A stretch of DNA of 64,000 bases from Marinobacter sp. SS5-14b (GCF_030541005.1 NZ_JASSVM010000008.1:62001-126000), one strand, 5' to 3'; counted from the first letter of the stretch, positions 18,149 to 27,816 are shown. Notes: generated by a model not told the origin, from the sequence alone. Translations and numbers: made by a program.

Positions 18149-18889
18149 TCAGTCAATTTCCTGAAGTCGTTTTCTCATCGATTCCCCCTTCAGAGCCCAG
18201 CGATGGGCGTTGTGCATGAGCCGGTCCAGGATGGCGTCAGCCAGGGTGTTATCGCCGATGGCGGCATACCACTGATCCGTAGGCAGTTGGCTGATGATCA
18301 TGGTTGAGTGCGTGCCGTGACGGTCATCCATGATCTCCATCAGATCGTTTCGGTGTGCCGGTTTTAGGGCTTCGAGTCCCCAGTCATCCAGGATCAGCAG
18401 CTTCACTTTGGCCAGCTGGTTCAGCGTCTTCTGGTAGGTGCCGTCAGCTTTGGCCTGAGTCAGTTCCAGCAGTAACCGGGAGATCCGGTAATACCGGGCA
18501 CTGAGGCCGTTCAGGCAGGCCTGGTGCCCCAGTGCACAACCCAGGTAGGTTTTCCCGCTGCCGCAGGGGCCGGTGATCAACAGGTTCTGGCCACGCTCCA
18601 GCCAGTCGGTCTGAGCCAGCTGGGCCACCTGAGCTTTCTTCAGGTTGCGGGGGTGCTGGTAGTCGATGTCCTGGATCGAGGCACGGAGCTTCAAGCGGGC
18701 CTGGCGTACCAGGCGGTCCTGTTTCCGGTGCTCTCGGGTCTGGAACTCTCGGTCAAGCAGCAGTTCCAGGCGCTCCGCGAACGGCAGTTCGTCGTAGGTG
18801 CCCAGCTGGTTTTGTTGGTGTTCCAGGGCGGCAGCCATGCCGCCTAACTTCAGGTCTTTCAGTCGTGCCAGGGTCTGTGTTGTGCTCAT
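18149..18889 (-). CDS. istB: IS21-family helper ATPase IstB
   Basis: 246 residues from ATG 18889, ten bases after the istA stop, with AGGA upstream; the longer reading overlaps istA. A Walker A motif is seen at TGPCGSGKTYLG and Walker B at LLILDDWG, typical of the DnaC-like AAA+ ATPases of IS21. The N-terminal LARLKDLKLGGMAAALEHQ is the IstB start domain. IstB helps IstA choose targets and complete transposition. Confidence 0.94.
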   Translation of the reverse strand: MSTTQTLARLKDLKLGGMAAALEHQQNQLGTYDELPFAERLELLLDREFQTREHRKQDRLVRQARLKLRASIQDIDYQHPRNLKKAQVAQLAQTDWLERGQNLLITGPCGSGKTYLGCALGHQACLNGLSARYYRISRLLLELTQAKADGTYQKTLNQLAKVKLLILDDWGLEALKPAHRNDLMEIMDDRHGTHSTMIISQLPTDQWYAAIGDNTLADAILDRLMHNAHRWALKGESMRKRLQEID

Positions 18890-18899
18890 GGGTAATGTC

Positions 18900-20441
18900 C
18901 TAGTGGAAGCTCTTCGGGCCACGGATATTCTCGTGGTGTTGAGGGAGTTCGGCGTTCAGGGACAACTGCTCCGGCAGCTTGTCCCGGTTGCTCCGGAGAA
19001 TGGCCTTGATGTGCTTCAGCCGGTTCAGACCTTCCCGATTGGCGATGCGGCAGCCGGCATTCAGGCGTTGGCTGGGGTACTCCCGAGTCAGGTTGAGCAA
19101 CCCGAGACAGACCCGGTAGGCCTGCTCCGGGTGTTCCCGCTCAGCCAGTCGATCACTGACCCAGATCAGCGTGTCTGGCCCGATGTCCCGGGCCCAGTTC
19201 TTGAGACGCCCCGGGGTCCACTGCTGCTGTTTTCGATGCCGGGCAAGCATATGACCGGCTTCGGTGGTGGTGCCCGGCCTGTGACGCCGTGGGTGACTTG
19301 CCACCTGGCGTTGCCGGAAGTGGACCTGCACCAGATGATCGCTGGCCTGGACTTCCACCTGCTCGCCCACGTACTGGTGCGGTACCGAGTAATGATGCTG
19401 GTCGAACTCGATGTGGTAATCGATATTGACCCGGCAACGCCGGATCTCGACGTACTCATAGGGCTGTTTCGGCAAGGGACGCAGGGCTGGCTGATCCAGT
19501 GTCTCGAAGGCGGTTTGCCGGTTACCCGGGAGCCGCCGGAACGGGCGGCTGTTCAGCTCTTCAAGCAGTGACCGGATGCACTGGTTGGCTTCGGCGAGAG
19601 TGAAGAAGGTGTGGTGACGCAACCGGGCCAAGATCCAATTCTCCACGATTTGCACGCCGACCTCCGCCTTCGATTTGTCCTTGGGCTTGTAGGGCCTGGC
19701 CGGGAGGATGGCCACCTGATAGTGCTCGGCCAGTTGCTGGTAGCTGGGGTTTAGCTCTGGATCGTACCGACAGGCCTTGCTGACACCGCTGCGCAGGTTG
19801 TCCGGCACGACCATCTCCGGAATGCCACCGAAGAACTCAAAGGTACGCACGTGACTGGATAGCCAGTCTCGCAAACTCTGGCTCCAGGTGGCTTCAGCGT
19901 AGGTGTAGTTGGAGGCCCCAAGCACCGCCACGAACACCTGAGCGGTGCGTACCTCACCGGTCTGCGGGTTGATGATCGGCACGGTCGGGCCGCAGTAATC
20001 CACGAAGCACTTCTCCCCGGCCTTATGGGTCTGGCGCATGGAGCGCTTCTGCTGCTTCAGCCATTGCCGATAACGGTCACAGTACTGGGAGTAGCTGTAA
20101 CAGCGATTGGGATACTGAGCTGTGTATTCCTCCCACAACAGCTGCTTGGTCATCCCTTTACGCTTGAGTTCCTGATGAACGGTGGCCCAGTCAGGCACCT
20201 GGTAGCGAGTCGATGTGGTGGGATCGGCACTGGGATAGAACAGGGCCGCAAGGCGGCCATCGTCCAAATCCTCGGGCAACGGCCAGTTGAGGTTCAGGGC
20301 ATCGGCCCGGGCTAACAGCTTCTGGATGGCCCCGACACTGGTCTTGGTGCTGGCACTGATCTGCCGGATCGAGAGCCCGGCTTCCAGCCTTAGGCGAAGC
20401 ACCTCTCTGATTTTACGCATTAGAATTCTCTTTGCTGGCAC
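18900..20441 (-). CDS. istA: IS21-family DDE transposase IstA
   Basis: 513 residues, full length for the family. The N-terminus has a helix-turn-helix (AGLSIRQISASTKTSVGAIQKLL). The RNase H-like core shows acidic residues in CFVDYCGPTV, EMVVPDNLRSG and KDKSKAEVGVQ, consistent with the DDE triad. The C-terminal part includes the Mu-type beta barrel (YSVPHQYVGEQVEVQ). No frameshift is visible. Confidence 0.95.
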   Translation of the reverse strand: MPAKRILMRKIREVLRLRLEAGLSIRQISASTKTSVGAIQKLLARADALNLNWPLPEDLDDGRLAALFYPSADPTTSTRYQVPDWATVHQELKRKGMTKQLLWEEYTAQYPNRCYSYSQYCDRYRQWLKQQKRSMRQTHKAGEKCFVDYCGPTVPIINPQTGEVRTAQVFVAVLGASNYTYAEATWSQSLRDWLSSHVRTFEFFGGIPEMVVPDNLRSGVSKACRYDPELNPSYQQLAEHYQVAILPARPYKPKDKSKAEVGVQIVENWILARLRHHTFFTLAEANQCIRSLLEELNSRPFRRLPGNRQTAFETLDQPALRPLPKQPYEYVEIRRCRVNIDYHIEFDQHHYSVPHQYVGEQVEVQASDHLVQVHFRQRQVASHPRRHRPGTTTEAGHMLARHRKQQQWTPGRLKNWARDIGPDTLIWVSDRLAEREHPEQAYRVCLGLLNLTREYPSQRLNAGCRIANREGLNRLKHIKAILRSNRDKLPEQLSLNAELPQHHENIRGPKSFH

Positions 20442-20636
20442 AACTCCGCTCCCCAGAAAAAGGAGTCAGAGTAGCAAACGGTCTAATAAACAATGCGTTA
20501 AGAAGGATTCCGGTTGAACGTGAACACCGTTTCCGGGAATGTGAACGCTGATTCCGGCATCGTGAACACCGATTCCGGAAAATCCGGAAAAGTGTTCACC
20601 TTCAATCGGAATGACTGTTCACGTTGAACCAGAATC

Positions 20637-20686
20637 GGTGTTCACGTTCGTCCGGAATGGGTGTTCATGATGGGCCGTAATATGCA
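20637..20686 (-). repeat. Right terminal inverted repeat of the IS21 element
   Basis: Read on the minus strand it begins TGCATATTACGGCCCATC and contains GAACACCCATTCCGG and GAACGTGAACACC, mirroring the left end. ATAGG follows at 20687-20691. Confidence 0.8.
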
Positions 20687-20857
20687 ATAGGGGGATGCGT
20701 GTCTTACGGGCACTTTATCGTTACAAATTAGTAACTTACTAACAAAATTGGCCCCACCTGTCGGTGGCCCGACAGGTCCACCCAGCTTGATGGAAACCTA
20801 TCAGCCTCTTACAGACCTGACAACGACGCGCAGGAAATTAGTCGTCGATCACATCAA

Positions 20858-20887
20858 TTGACACACAGACAAAAGCCTGACTACACT
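20858..20887 (+). promoter_or_regulatory. Sigma-70-like promoter for the TAXI TRAP operon
   Basis: TTGACA at 20858-20863 and TACACT at 20882-20887 are 18 bp apart, a good match to the consensus. Transcription would start near 20894, just before the operator at 20909, so binding there should repress. Confidence 0.65.
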
Positions 20888-20908
20888 AAATCTTAATTCA
20901 GAATTCTA

Positions 20909-20923
20909 TTCTGCACAGCAAAA
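20909..20923. promoter_or_regulatory. Putative IclR-type operator upstream of the TAXI transporter
   Basis: TTCTGC-ACA-GCAAAA, 24 bp before the start codon. One of eight sites fitting TTYYGC-N3-GCRRAA in this window. Confidence 0.6.
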
Positions 20924-20947
20924 CAATAACCTCAAAAGAGCGCATAC

Positions 20948-22102
20948 ATGATGACAACAAAAAATATCATTTTAATTTCTCTTCTTGCCGGGAGCGCAAC
21001 CACTGCGTGGGCTGCAGAAAATGTCGATCTGCCAGCCACCATCGGAATGACTGCCTATGGCACCAGCTCAGCAGGTTATAGCCAGATGGCTTCTATCGGC
21101 AATCTACTACGCAATGAGTACGGCGTATCACTGCGGATCCTGCCCGGCGAGAACGACGTTTCTCGGATGACACCACTTAAAACCGGGCGCGTACCGGTTT
21201 GTTCCTGTGGCATTGCCGCTTATTACGCCGCCGAGGGCGTACTGATGTTCTCCGAGGACAACTGGGGGCCGCAGCCGGTTCGGGTTATTACCACATCCAT
21301 TGCCAGTTTTGGCCTGAGCATTGCTGTAGCCGGCGATATCGGCGTAGAAACCCCCTATGACCTCAAGGGCAAACGCATTTCCTACATTCGTGGTGACGAT
21401 GCCCTGAACCTCGGCACCGAAGCCATGCTGGCCTTTGGCGACCTCACCTGGGATGACGTGGAGCGGGTAGACTTCCCGGGATACGGCCGTGCCTTTGACG
21501 GCATCGTCGCCAATCAAAGCGATACCGCATTTACCGTTTCTGTCGCCGGCGGCCCACAACAGCTTTCCGCCAGTCCGCGCGGTATATCCTGGCTGGAGCT
21601 TGATCCTGAAGACACCGAGGGCTGGGAGCGACTGCGCTCCGTGGCTCCCTATTTCCAACCGCACCTGGTTACTTCCGGCGCCGGCATCAGCAAGGATGAG
21701 CCGTGGATTGGTTCCAGCTACCCCTACCCCATCATCATCGCCAACGCCGATGCCGATAAAAAACTGGTGGACGGGCTGATTCGTGTCTTCACCGAGGATT
21801 ACGACAAGTACAAGGACTCCGCACCGGGCAATGCAGGCTATGCGCTGGAGAACCAGAATCTCAACTGGGTCATCCCACTGCATGATGTGGTCGTCGACTA
21901 CTACAAGGAAATCGGCCACTGGACGGAAGATATGCAACAACACCAGGACATGCTGGTACAGCGTCAGAATATCCTCCTGGACACCTGGGAGAGCTACACC
22001 AAGGCCAACCCGCCTGCCGACAAGGAAGCCTTCAAAAAGGGCTGGATGACGGCGCGGGCAGAAGCACTTCAAGCGGCGGGCATGAATCCGGTATTCCGGT
22101 AA
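20948..22102 (+). CDS. TAXI-family TRAP transporter solute-binding protein
   Basis: 384 residues with a signal peptide (cut near AWAAEN). The segment GMTAYGTSSAGYSQMASIGNLL is the TAXI-family ligand-binding start, and LKGKRISYIRGDDALNLG with AMLAFGDLTWDDVERVDF follows the known fold. It captures an organic acid in the periplasm and hands it to the fused permease 83 bp downstream. TAXI proteins can bind glutamate, 2-oxoglutarate and other acids; the ligand here is unknown, though the surrounding genes suggest a carboxylate. Confidence 0.9.
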   Translation: MMTTKNIILISLLAGSATTAWAAENVDLPATIGMTAYGTSSAGYSQMASIGNLLRNEYGVSLRILPGENDVSRMTPLKTGRVPVCSCGIAAYYAAEGVLMFSEDNWGPQPVRVITTSIASFGLSIAVAGDIGVETPYDLKGKRISYIRGDDALNLGTEAMLAFGDLTWDDVERVDFPGYGRAFDGIVANQSDTAFTVSVAGGPQQLSASPRGISWLELDPEDTEGWERLRSVAPYFQPHLVTSGAGISKDEPWIGSSYPYPIIIANADADKKLVDGLIRVFTEDYDKYKDSAPGNAGYALENQNLNWVIPLHDVVVDYYKEIGHWTEDMQQHQDMLVQRQNILLDTWESYTKANPPADKEAFKKGWMTARAEALQAAGMNPVFR

Positions 22103-22185
22103 AACCTGCTGTCCTGGTTGAAACCTGATTCCGGTGTAAAGACAAGGGGTCTGTTACACCGGAGTTCTTTCAGGAGTCTTACTGC

Positions 22186-24183
22186 ATGTCTGAAACACAC
22201 AACAGTGAACCGTCGAAAGAAAACGTCAGCGGCATCCGGCGGCTTTCCGGCGGATGGCCATGGGTCCCCAGGGTTGCAACCCTTGTCCTGACACTGCTGA
22301 CGATTGACTACCTGTTCAATTTGCAGCTGATCAATATTGTTACCAAAGTGGAAAGCCAGTTTTTCTATGTGGTGGTGGCACTTATGCTACCACTGGTTTT
22401 TCTGCTTTGGCCAATGTCACGCCACGCTTCCCGGAACAAGGTTCCCTGGTACGACATCATCCTGTTCCTTGCCGCCTCGGTTATCTGCGGGTTCTTTGTC
22501 TACAACGCGGAAACTATTCTGGATTACGGCTGGGAATACGCGGCACCACAATACGCCGTAGTGTTCAGCTTCCTGTTCTGGGTTACCGTCATCGAAGCCA
22601 TTCGTCGGGCCGGCGGCCTGCCGATTGCCATGATTGTCGGTGTCGCCAGCCTGTACCCGATATTTGCAGACAAGCTGCCGGGCCCCATCCAGGGGTTTCC
22701 ATCCGCCCCCGACCAGACCGCGATCTACATGGCCATGAGTCGAGAAGGCATCATGGGCGTGCCCTTACAAGCCTTTGCCAACATCGTGATCGGCTTCCTT
22801 CTGTTTGGCGTCGCCCTGCAGAAAACCGGCGGCGGTCGTTTCTTTATCAACCTGGCCTTCGCATTGCTGGGCCATGTTCGGGGCGGACCGGCCAAGGTTG
22901 CGGTTTTCTCCAGCGGCCTCATGGGATCCATGAGCGGCAGCGTAATCACCAATGTGATGACTACCGGAGTGATGTCAATTCCGGCAATGCGCCGAGTCGG
23001 CTTCAGCCGTTCCTACGCAGCCGGCGTAGAAGCCTGTGCTTCTACGGGCGGTGTTCTGATGCCACCGGTTATGGGTGCCACCGCGTTCATCATGGCCGCG
23101 TTCCTGAATATTCCCTACGGCACCATTGCACTGGCGGCAGTAGTGCCCTCCGTACTGTATTTCCTCGGCCTGTTTATCCAGATTGATGCCTATGCTGCGC
23201 GCAACAAACTTCAGGGCCTGCCGGCCAGCGAATTGCCGTCACTCAGGCAGACATTAAAGGAAGGCTGGTACTTCATCTTCGTGTTTGCCCTGCTGATCTG
23301 GATGCTGTTCTTCCTGCGACGGGAGGCCACGGCACCATTCTTTGCAACGGTTCTCTTGCTGGTGATCAACCAGGTACTGCCCTACCAGCGCTGGAAGTGG
23401 CAAGACGTTAAGGACTTCTTCGCAGAGTCAGGGAAGCTGTTTGCAGAGCTGATCGCAATCCTCACCGGTGTTGGCTTGCTGGTAGGTGCACTGTCGGTTA
23501 CCGGACTGTCAGGCACTATTGCCAATGACCTGATCTACCTTGCCGGTGGCAACACCCTGGTACTGCTGTTGATGGGAGCACTGACCAGCTTTGTGCTCGG
23601 CATCGGCATGACAGTTACAGCTGCCTATATTTTCCTGGCGGTTGCGCTGGCACCGGCCCTGATAAACGGCGGCGGCATGGATCCTCTGGCCGTTCACCTG
23701 TTCATCCTTTACTGGGGCATGCTCAGTTTCATCACCCCACCGGTTGCCCTGGGCGCCTTTGCCGCTGCAACGGTTGCCGGCTCCAATGCAATGAAAACCG
23801 GTGTGGAAGCCATGCGGCTGGGCAGCGTGATCTACTTTATCCCGTTCCTGTTTGTGCTTAATCCGGCGTTGATCTTCCAAGGCACCTGGAGCGAGATTCT
23901 CCTGGTGATTGTACAAGCACTGATCGGGGTAACGTTGATAGCATCGGCCATGCAAGGCTGGCTGATCGGGGTAGGCTCTCTGGCAGCAAGCAAGCTGTTG
24001 CAATGGCCAATCCGGCTGGGACTCATTGCCGGCGGCATGATCCTTGCCATCCCCGGTGGCGGACCGGTTCCGCTGACCAATCTGGAATTGTCTCTTATTA
24101 GTGCTGCGTTGATCATTCCTGCGGTCGTCGCCGCCGCACTGACGCACAAGAAATACGAAAGAAGGGAAAAGGCCCTGGCCTGA
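22186..24183 (+). CDS. TRAP transporter fused small and large permease
   Basis: 665 residues, with four N-terminal helices corresponding to the DctQ part and a long DctM-like domain. Motifs include GGGRFFINLAFALLGHVRGG, VFSSGLMGSMSGSVITNVMTTG and EACASTGGVLMPPVMGATAF, the conserved loops of TAXI-type permeases. It uses an ion gradient to move the substrate delivered by the binding protein. It is the last gene before a strong stem-loop. Confidence 0.93.
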   Translation: MSETHNSEPSKENVSGIRRLSGGWPWVPRVATLVLTLLTIDYLFNLQLINIVTKVESQFFYVVVALMLPLVFLLWPMSRHASRNKVPWYDIILFLAASVICGFFVYNAETILDYGWEYAAPQYAVVFSFLFWVTVIEAIRRAGGLPIAMIVGVASLYPIFADKLPGPIQGFPSAPDQTAIYMAMSREGIMGVPLQAFANIVIGFLLFGVALQKTGGGRFFINLAFALLGHVRGGPAKVAVFSSGLMGSMSGSVITNVMTTGVMSIPAMRRVGFSRSYAAGVEACASTGGVLMPPVMGATAFIMAAFLNIPYGTIALAAVVPSVLYFLGLFIQIDAYAARNKLQGLPASELPSLRQTLKEGWYFIFVFALLIWMLFFLRREATAPFFATVLLLVINQVLPYQRWKWQDVKDFFAESGKLFAELIAILTGVGLLVGALSVTGLSGTIANDLIYLAGGNTLVLLLMGALTSFVLGIGMTVTAAYIFLAVALAPALINGGGMDPLAVHLFILYWGMLSFITPPVALGAFAAATVAGSNAMKTGVEAMRLGSVIYFIPFLFVLNPALIFQGTWSEILLVIVQALIGVTLIASAMQGWLIGVGSLAASKLLQWPIRLGLIAGGMILAIPGGGPVPLTNLELSLISAALIIPAVVAAALTHKKYERREKALA

Positions 24184-24191
24184 AACCATGT

Positions 24192-24218
24192 GCCCGGAGG
24201 GTGATGCACCCTCCGGGC
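24192..24218. terminator. Stem-loop between convergent genes
   Basis: GCCCGGAGGGTG pairs with CACCCTCCGGGC across a 3-base loop. It sits between the TRAP permease stop and the end of the minus-strand nitronate-monooxygenase-like gene, so it may stop transcription from both sides, although U-tracts are weak. Confidence 0.65.
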
Positions 24219-24225
24219 TATTCAT

Positions 24226-25200
24226 TTACAAAAAGCCGGCAAGTCTCTGGCGCACAATCCCTTCAGCCTCTTCCATGATTCTGCTGACCAGCTCATCGCA
24301 GGAAGGGATATCATTAATCAACCCAACAACCATGCCACAACTCCAGGCGGCTTCATCCATCTTGCCTTCCTGCAGTACCAGCTTACCCTTTGCGCCTGTG
24401 ACCAGGTGGCGGATATCGTCAATGGTTTCCTGGTCACCCTTTTCACTCTCAATCCGGATAATTTCCCGCACGGCGGCGTTATCCATCACCCGCTCGGTGT
24501 TCTTCAGGTTACGCATGATCAGCCGGGTCTGCAGTTCATTGGCGTCCACAATTGCCTGCTTCACGTTCTCATGAACCGGCGCTTCTTTGGTAGCCAGAAA
24601 ACGGGTGCCCATATTCATGCCTTCGGCACCCAATGCCATAGCCGCTACCAGGCTCCGGCCATCGGCCATCCCGCCAGATGCAATGAAAGGTATCTTCAGC
24701 TCTTCGGCTGCACGAGGCAGCAGGATGAAGTTTGGCACATCATCCTCACCGGGATGTCCGCCGCATTCAAAGCCGTCCACACTGACGGCATCACAACCGA
24801 TTCGCTCGGCCTTCAAAGCGTGGCGAACAGATGTGCACTTGTGGATAACCTTGATACCCGCAGCCTTCAACTGCGCCATGTACTGTTCAGGACTGCGGCC
24901 AGCGGTTTCAACCGCCTTGACACCGCTGCGGATGATGACGTCAATGTACTCGGGATAAGGCGGCGCGTTGAAGGACGGCAGGAAGGTCAGGTTGACGCCG
25001 AAGGGTTTATCCGTCATCTGCTGGCAGCGGGCGATTTCACTGGCGAGATGTTCAGGCGTAGGCTGGGTCAGGGCGGTAATCATGCCCAGACCACCGGCAT
25101 TGGAGACTGCCGATGCCAGTTCGGCAAAGCCTACGTTGTGCATGCCACCCTGTACGATCGGGTGCTCGATTCCAAATAATTCCGTAATTCGTGTTTTCAC
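24226..25200 (-). CDS. Nitronate monooxygenase/2-nitropropane dioxygenase-like flavoprotein
   Basis: 324 residues. The FMN barrel is recognisable from EHPIVQGGMHNVG, AVSNAGGLGMITALT, GVNLTFLPS, VDGFECGGHPGED and ASGGMADGRSLVAAMALGAEG. Named family members oxidise nitronates, but many copies lie in fatty-acid or terpene clusters where their substrate is different. It is last in the beta-oxidation operon headed by the FadB-like gene, with an 84-bp gap and a stem-loop before it. The role in this pathway is unknown. Confidence 0.85.
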   Translation of the reverse strand: MKTRITELFGIEHPIVQGGMHNVGFAELASAVSNAGGLGMITALTQPTPEHLASEIARCQQMTDKPFGVNLTFLPSFNAPPYPEYIDVIIRSGVKAVETAGRSPEQYMAQLKAAGIKVIHKCTSVRHALKAERIGCDAVSVDGFECGGHPGEDDVPNFILLPRAAEELKIPFIASGGMADGRSLVAAMALGAEGMNMGTRFLATKEAPVHENVKQAIVDANELQTRLIMRNLKNTERVMDNAAVREIIRIESEKGDQETIDDIRHLVTGAKGKLVLQEGKMDEAAWSCGMVVGLINDIPSCDELVSRIMEEAEGIVRQRLAGFL

Positions 25201-25247
25201 GGCATCACTCTTTTGTTGTTGATAAACATTTCCGGCCCTTAAACGTG

Positions 25248-25272
25248 AAGGAGCCGCTGCTGCGGCTCCTTC
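25248..25272 (-). terminator. Stem-loop between aldehyde dehydrogenase and the flavoprotein gene
   Basis: AAGGAGCCGC pairs with GCGGCTCCTT around a short TGCT loop. A U-tract is lacking on either strand, so it may be a partial terminator or mRNA-stability hairpin that lowers expression of the last gene. Confidence 0.5.
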
Positions 25273-25284
25273 GTTGTCTTGCGA

Positions 25285-26700
25285 TTACAGCTGCAGCGAA
25301 CGCACTTCCAGAAACTCCTCAAGCCCCCACTTGCCGAACTCTCGCCCGATACCGGAATGGCCAAAACCACCAAAGGGAGCCAGCGGGTTGAAGCCGCCAC
25401 CGTTCACCGTCACCTGTCCGGTCCGGAGTTTTGCGGCAAAAGCCTTTGCCTTTTCCCGATCCGCCGACCAAACCGCTCCAGACAGCCCGTAGGCAGTGCC
25501 ATTGGCGATACGCAAGGCTTCTGCCTCATCGTTGTAGGGAATCACGCACAGCACCGGGCCGAAAATCTCTTCCTGGGCGATTGTGCTGTTCGGGTCTACA
25601 TTGCCAAACACGGTTGCCTGTACAAAGTAACCCTTGTCCAGGCCTTCCGGCGCGTCCGGGCCGCCGGCTACCAGGGTGGCGCCTTCCGCAACACCGAGCC
25701 GGATGTAATCCACTACCCGGTCCCGCTGCTGCGCGGAGGCCAAGGGGCCCAAACGGGTGGCTTCGTCCAGCGGGTTGCCCGGGGTCATTCTGGCCGCGGC
25801 TGCAGCCGCCAGCTTGCACGCCTCGTCATGGCGATCGGCGGGCACCAGCAGCCGGGTCAGGGCGGTGCAGGTTTGTCCGGAGTTGAGCAGGCAGTTGCTC
25901 ACTGTGCCTTTTACTGCGGCTTCCAGGTCAGCGTCCGATAAAACAACCGATGCCGATTTGCCGCCCATTTCCAGCGCAATCCTCTTGAAGTCATCCGCAG
26001 CGGCATGGGCAATGGCATGACCGGTGCGGGTGGAGCCGGTGAATGACAGCATGCGCACATCCGGATGCCGGATCAGGGTTTCACCAACGGTTTGCCCGGC
26101 CCCGCATACCATGTTGAACACACCCGCCGGCAGGTCGGTTTCATCCAGAATGTCAGCGAGAATAAAGGCTGCCTGCGGCGCAATCTCAGAGGGCTTCAGC
26201 ACGACGGTGCAGCCGGCAGCAATCGCGGGTACTACCTTCAGAATGATCTGATGCAGCGGGTAGTTCCAGGGAGTAACACAGCCCACCACCCCGACCGGCG
26301 CATATTGCACTTCCGAGTTACCAGACTGCTCAACGAACGGAAACTCCGGCAACATATCGGTATAGGTCTTGGTTACAGTTGCTGGCAGGCCAGCCTGGAT
26401 TGCCGTGGCAAGCTTCAGTGGCATGCCCACTTCCCGGCTGACCGCTTCCGCAATTTCCGGTGCCCTTTGCTTGAGTCCAGCATGCAGCTGGCCAAGCACG
26501 TTCACCCTTTGCTCTACAGAACTTTCAGACCAGACCTCAAATGCTGCATGCGCAGCGGCAATTGCCAGCTCCATCTGTCCCGGATCGGACATGGGCACCC
26601 GGGCAATCACGTCGCCGGTGGCCGCTTCATGCACATCCGCCATGTCGCCGTTCCAGTCGACCCAGCTACCATTGATGTAGTTCTTGTTCAGAATCTTCAT
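25285..26700 (-). CDS. NAD(P)-dependent aldehyde dehydrogenase
   Basis: 471 residues, standard length. Catalytic features are the Asn region VTPWNYPLHQ, the cofactor motif FTGSTRTG, the general base in LEMGGKSASVVL and the nucleophile in SGQTCTALTRL. It turns an aldehyde into a carboxylic acid. With the alcohol dehydrogenase 9 bp upstream it would convert an alcohol to an acid ready for CoA activation. The preferred aldehyde is not predictable from sequence alone. Confidence 0.93.
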   Translation of the reverse strand: MKILNKNYINGSWVDWNGDMADVHEAATGDVIARVPMSDPGQMELAIAAAHAAFEVWSESSVEQRVNVLGQLHAGLKQRAPEIAEAVSREVGMPLKLATAIQAGLPATVTKTYTDMLPEFPFVEQSGNSEVQYAPVGVVGCVTPWNYPLHQIILKVVPAIAAGCTVVLKPSEIAPQAAFILADILDETDLPAGVFNMVCGAGQTVGETLIRHPDVRMLSFTGSTRTGHAIAHAAADDFKRIALEMGGKSASVVLSDADLEAAVKGTVSNCLLNSGQTCTALTRLLVPADRHDEACKLAAAAAARMTPGNPLDEATRLGPLASAQQRDRVVDYIRLGVAEGATLVAGGPDAPEGLDKGYFVQATVFGNVDPNSTIAQEEIFGPVLCVIPYNDEAEALRIANGTAYGLSGAVWSADREKAKAFAAKLRTGQVTVNGGGFNPLAPFGGFGHSGIGREFGKWGLEEFLEVRSLQL

Positions 26701-26709
26701 GTTTTTCCC

Positions 26710-27816
26710 TCAGTCGAAGACAATCACGCCACGCGCGTTCTTGCCGGAGATCATGTCGTCAAAGGCCTGAACAGCTTCATCTATGGAGTAAGTCTGGGTG
26801 ATCAGCTCATCGAGTTTAAGCTTACCCGCACGGTACAAACCTAGAAGCCGCGGGAAATCGTGTTGCGGCCGGGCTGAACCCAGCCAGCTGCCCTTCAGGG
26901 TGCGCTCGTCGGCCGGCAGGGTGAGCGTAGTAATCGAGGTTTTGTCTTTCGGGTCAGCAACGCCCACCACGACGGCGGTACCACCGCGCCCGAGAGACTT
27001 ATAGGCTTGCTCAACCACGGCACCGGCACCAACACACTCAAAGGCGTAATCCACGCCGCCGGTCAGTTTTCTGATGGCCTTGGCGGCATCGTCCACTTCA
27101 TTGAGGTCAATCGTGTGGGTGGCACCGAATTCCCGCGCCATGGCGAGCTTTTTCGGGTTGTTGTCCACCGCCACAATCATTTCGGCACCGGCGGTTGCGC
27201 AGCCCTGAACGGCGTTCAGGCCAACACCGCCAATACCGAACACCGCAGCCCTGGAACCCGGCTCCAGCCCGGCAGTATTAAATACAGCACCCACACCGGT
27301 CATCACGGCACAGCCCACCAATGCGGCGTTCTGTAGTGGCACATCCTCTGCAACCTTCACGCAGTTATCCACATGCAGGGTTGCATACTCCGCCATCACG
27401 CCACAGGCGCCGAACACATTCAAGGGCTCGCCCTGGCTGTCGCGGGTTCGAACGGTTCCATCGGGCAGTGTAAACATCGCCTTGCGGGCGTTTTCGCAAA
27501 GAACCGGATGGCCACGCACACACTGGCGGCACTTGCCGCACATTGAGATAAACGAACTAACAACGTGGTCGCCTTCACTGAAGCCTTCCACACCCTCGCC
27601 AACTTCAACCACCACACCGGCCGCCTCGTGGCCCAGTACCAATGGCGGTGGATACTGAATCTTTCCAGTGGTGGCTGAAAGGTCGCTGTGGCATACGCCG
27701 CAGGCGGCAACCTTGATGGTTATCTCGCCCCGTTTTGGTCCGTCCACCGTAATCTGTTCGACCTGTACCGGCTTGCCCCACTCCCGGCAGACCACCGCCT
27801 TTGCTTGTCTGTCCAT
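26710..27816 (-). CDS. Zinc-dependent alcohol dehydrogenase
   Basis: 368 residues. Catalytic zinc ligands appear in AACGVCHSD and LGHEAAGVV; structural zinc cysteines in CGKCRQCVRGHPVLC. The NAD fold shows GIGGVGLNAVQG. This is the class I/III-like MDR alcohol dehydrogenase group. It likely oxidises a primary alcohol that the adjacent aldehyde dehydrogenase then takes over. Part of the six-gene minus operon. Confidence 0.92.
   Translation of the reverse strand: MDRQAKAVVCREWGKPVQVEQITVDGPKRGEITIKVAACGVCHSDLSATTGKIQYPPPLVLGHEAAGVVVEVGEGVEGFSEGDHVVSSFISMCGKCRQCVRGHPVLCENARKAMFTLPDGTVRTRDSQGEPLNVFGACGVMAEYATLHVDNCVKVAEDVPLQNAALVGCAVMTGVGAVFNTAGLEPGSRAAVFGIGGVGLNAVQGCATAGAEMIVAVDNNPKKLAMAREFGATHTIDLNEVDDAAKAIRKLTGGVDYAFECVGAGAVVEQAYKSLGRGGTAVVVGVADPKDKTSITTLTLPADERTLKGSWLGSARPQHDFPRLLGLYRAGKLKLDELITQTYSIDEAVQAFDDMISGKNARGVIVFD

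Larger units (their letters stand above)
18050..20686 (-). mobile_element. Complete IS21-family insertion sequence
   Basis: A 2637-bp element with two genes in istA-istB order on the minus strand. The outer ends match as inverted repeats: TGCGTATTCCGGCGAACG at the left and, reverse-complemented, TGCATATTACGGCCCATC at the right; the similarity continues for about 50 bp with internal GAACGTGAACACC units. A 5-bp direct duplication ATAGG flanks it. Extra GAACGTGAACACC-like units inside each end fit the multiple terminal repeats of IS21 elements. It looks intact and possibly active. Confidence 0.9.
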
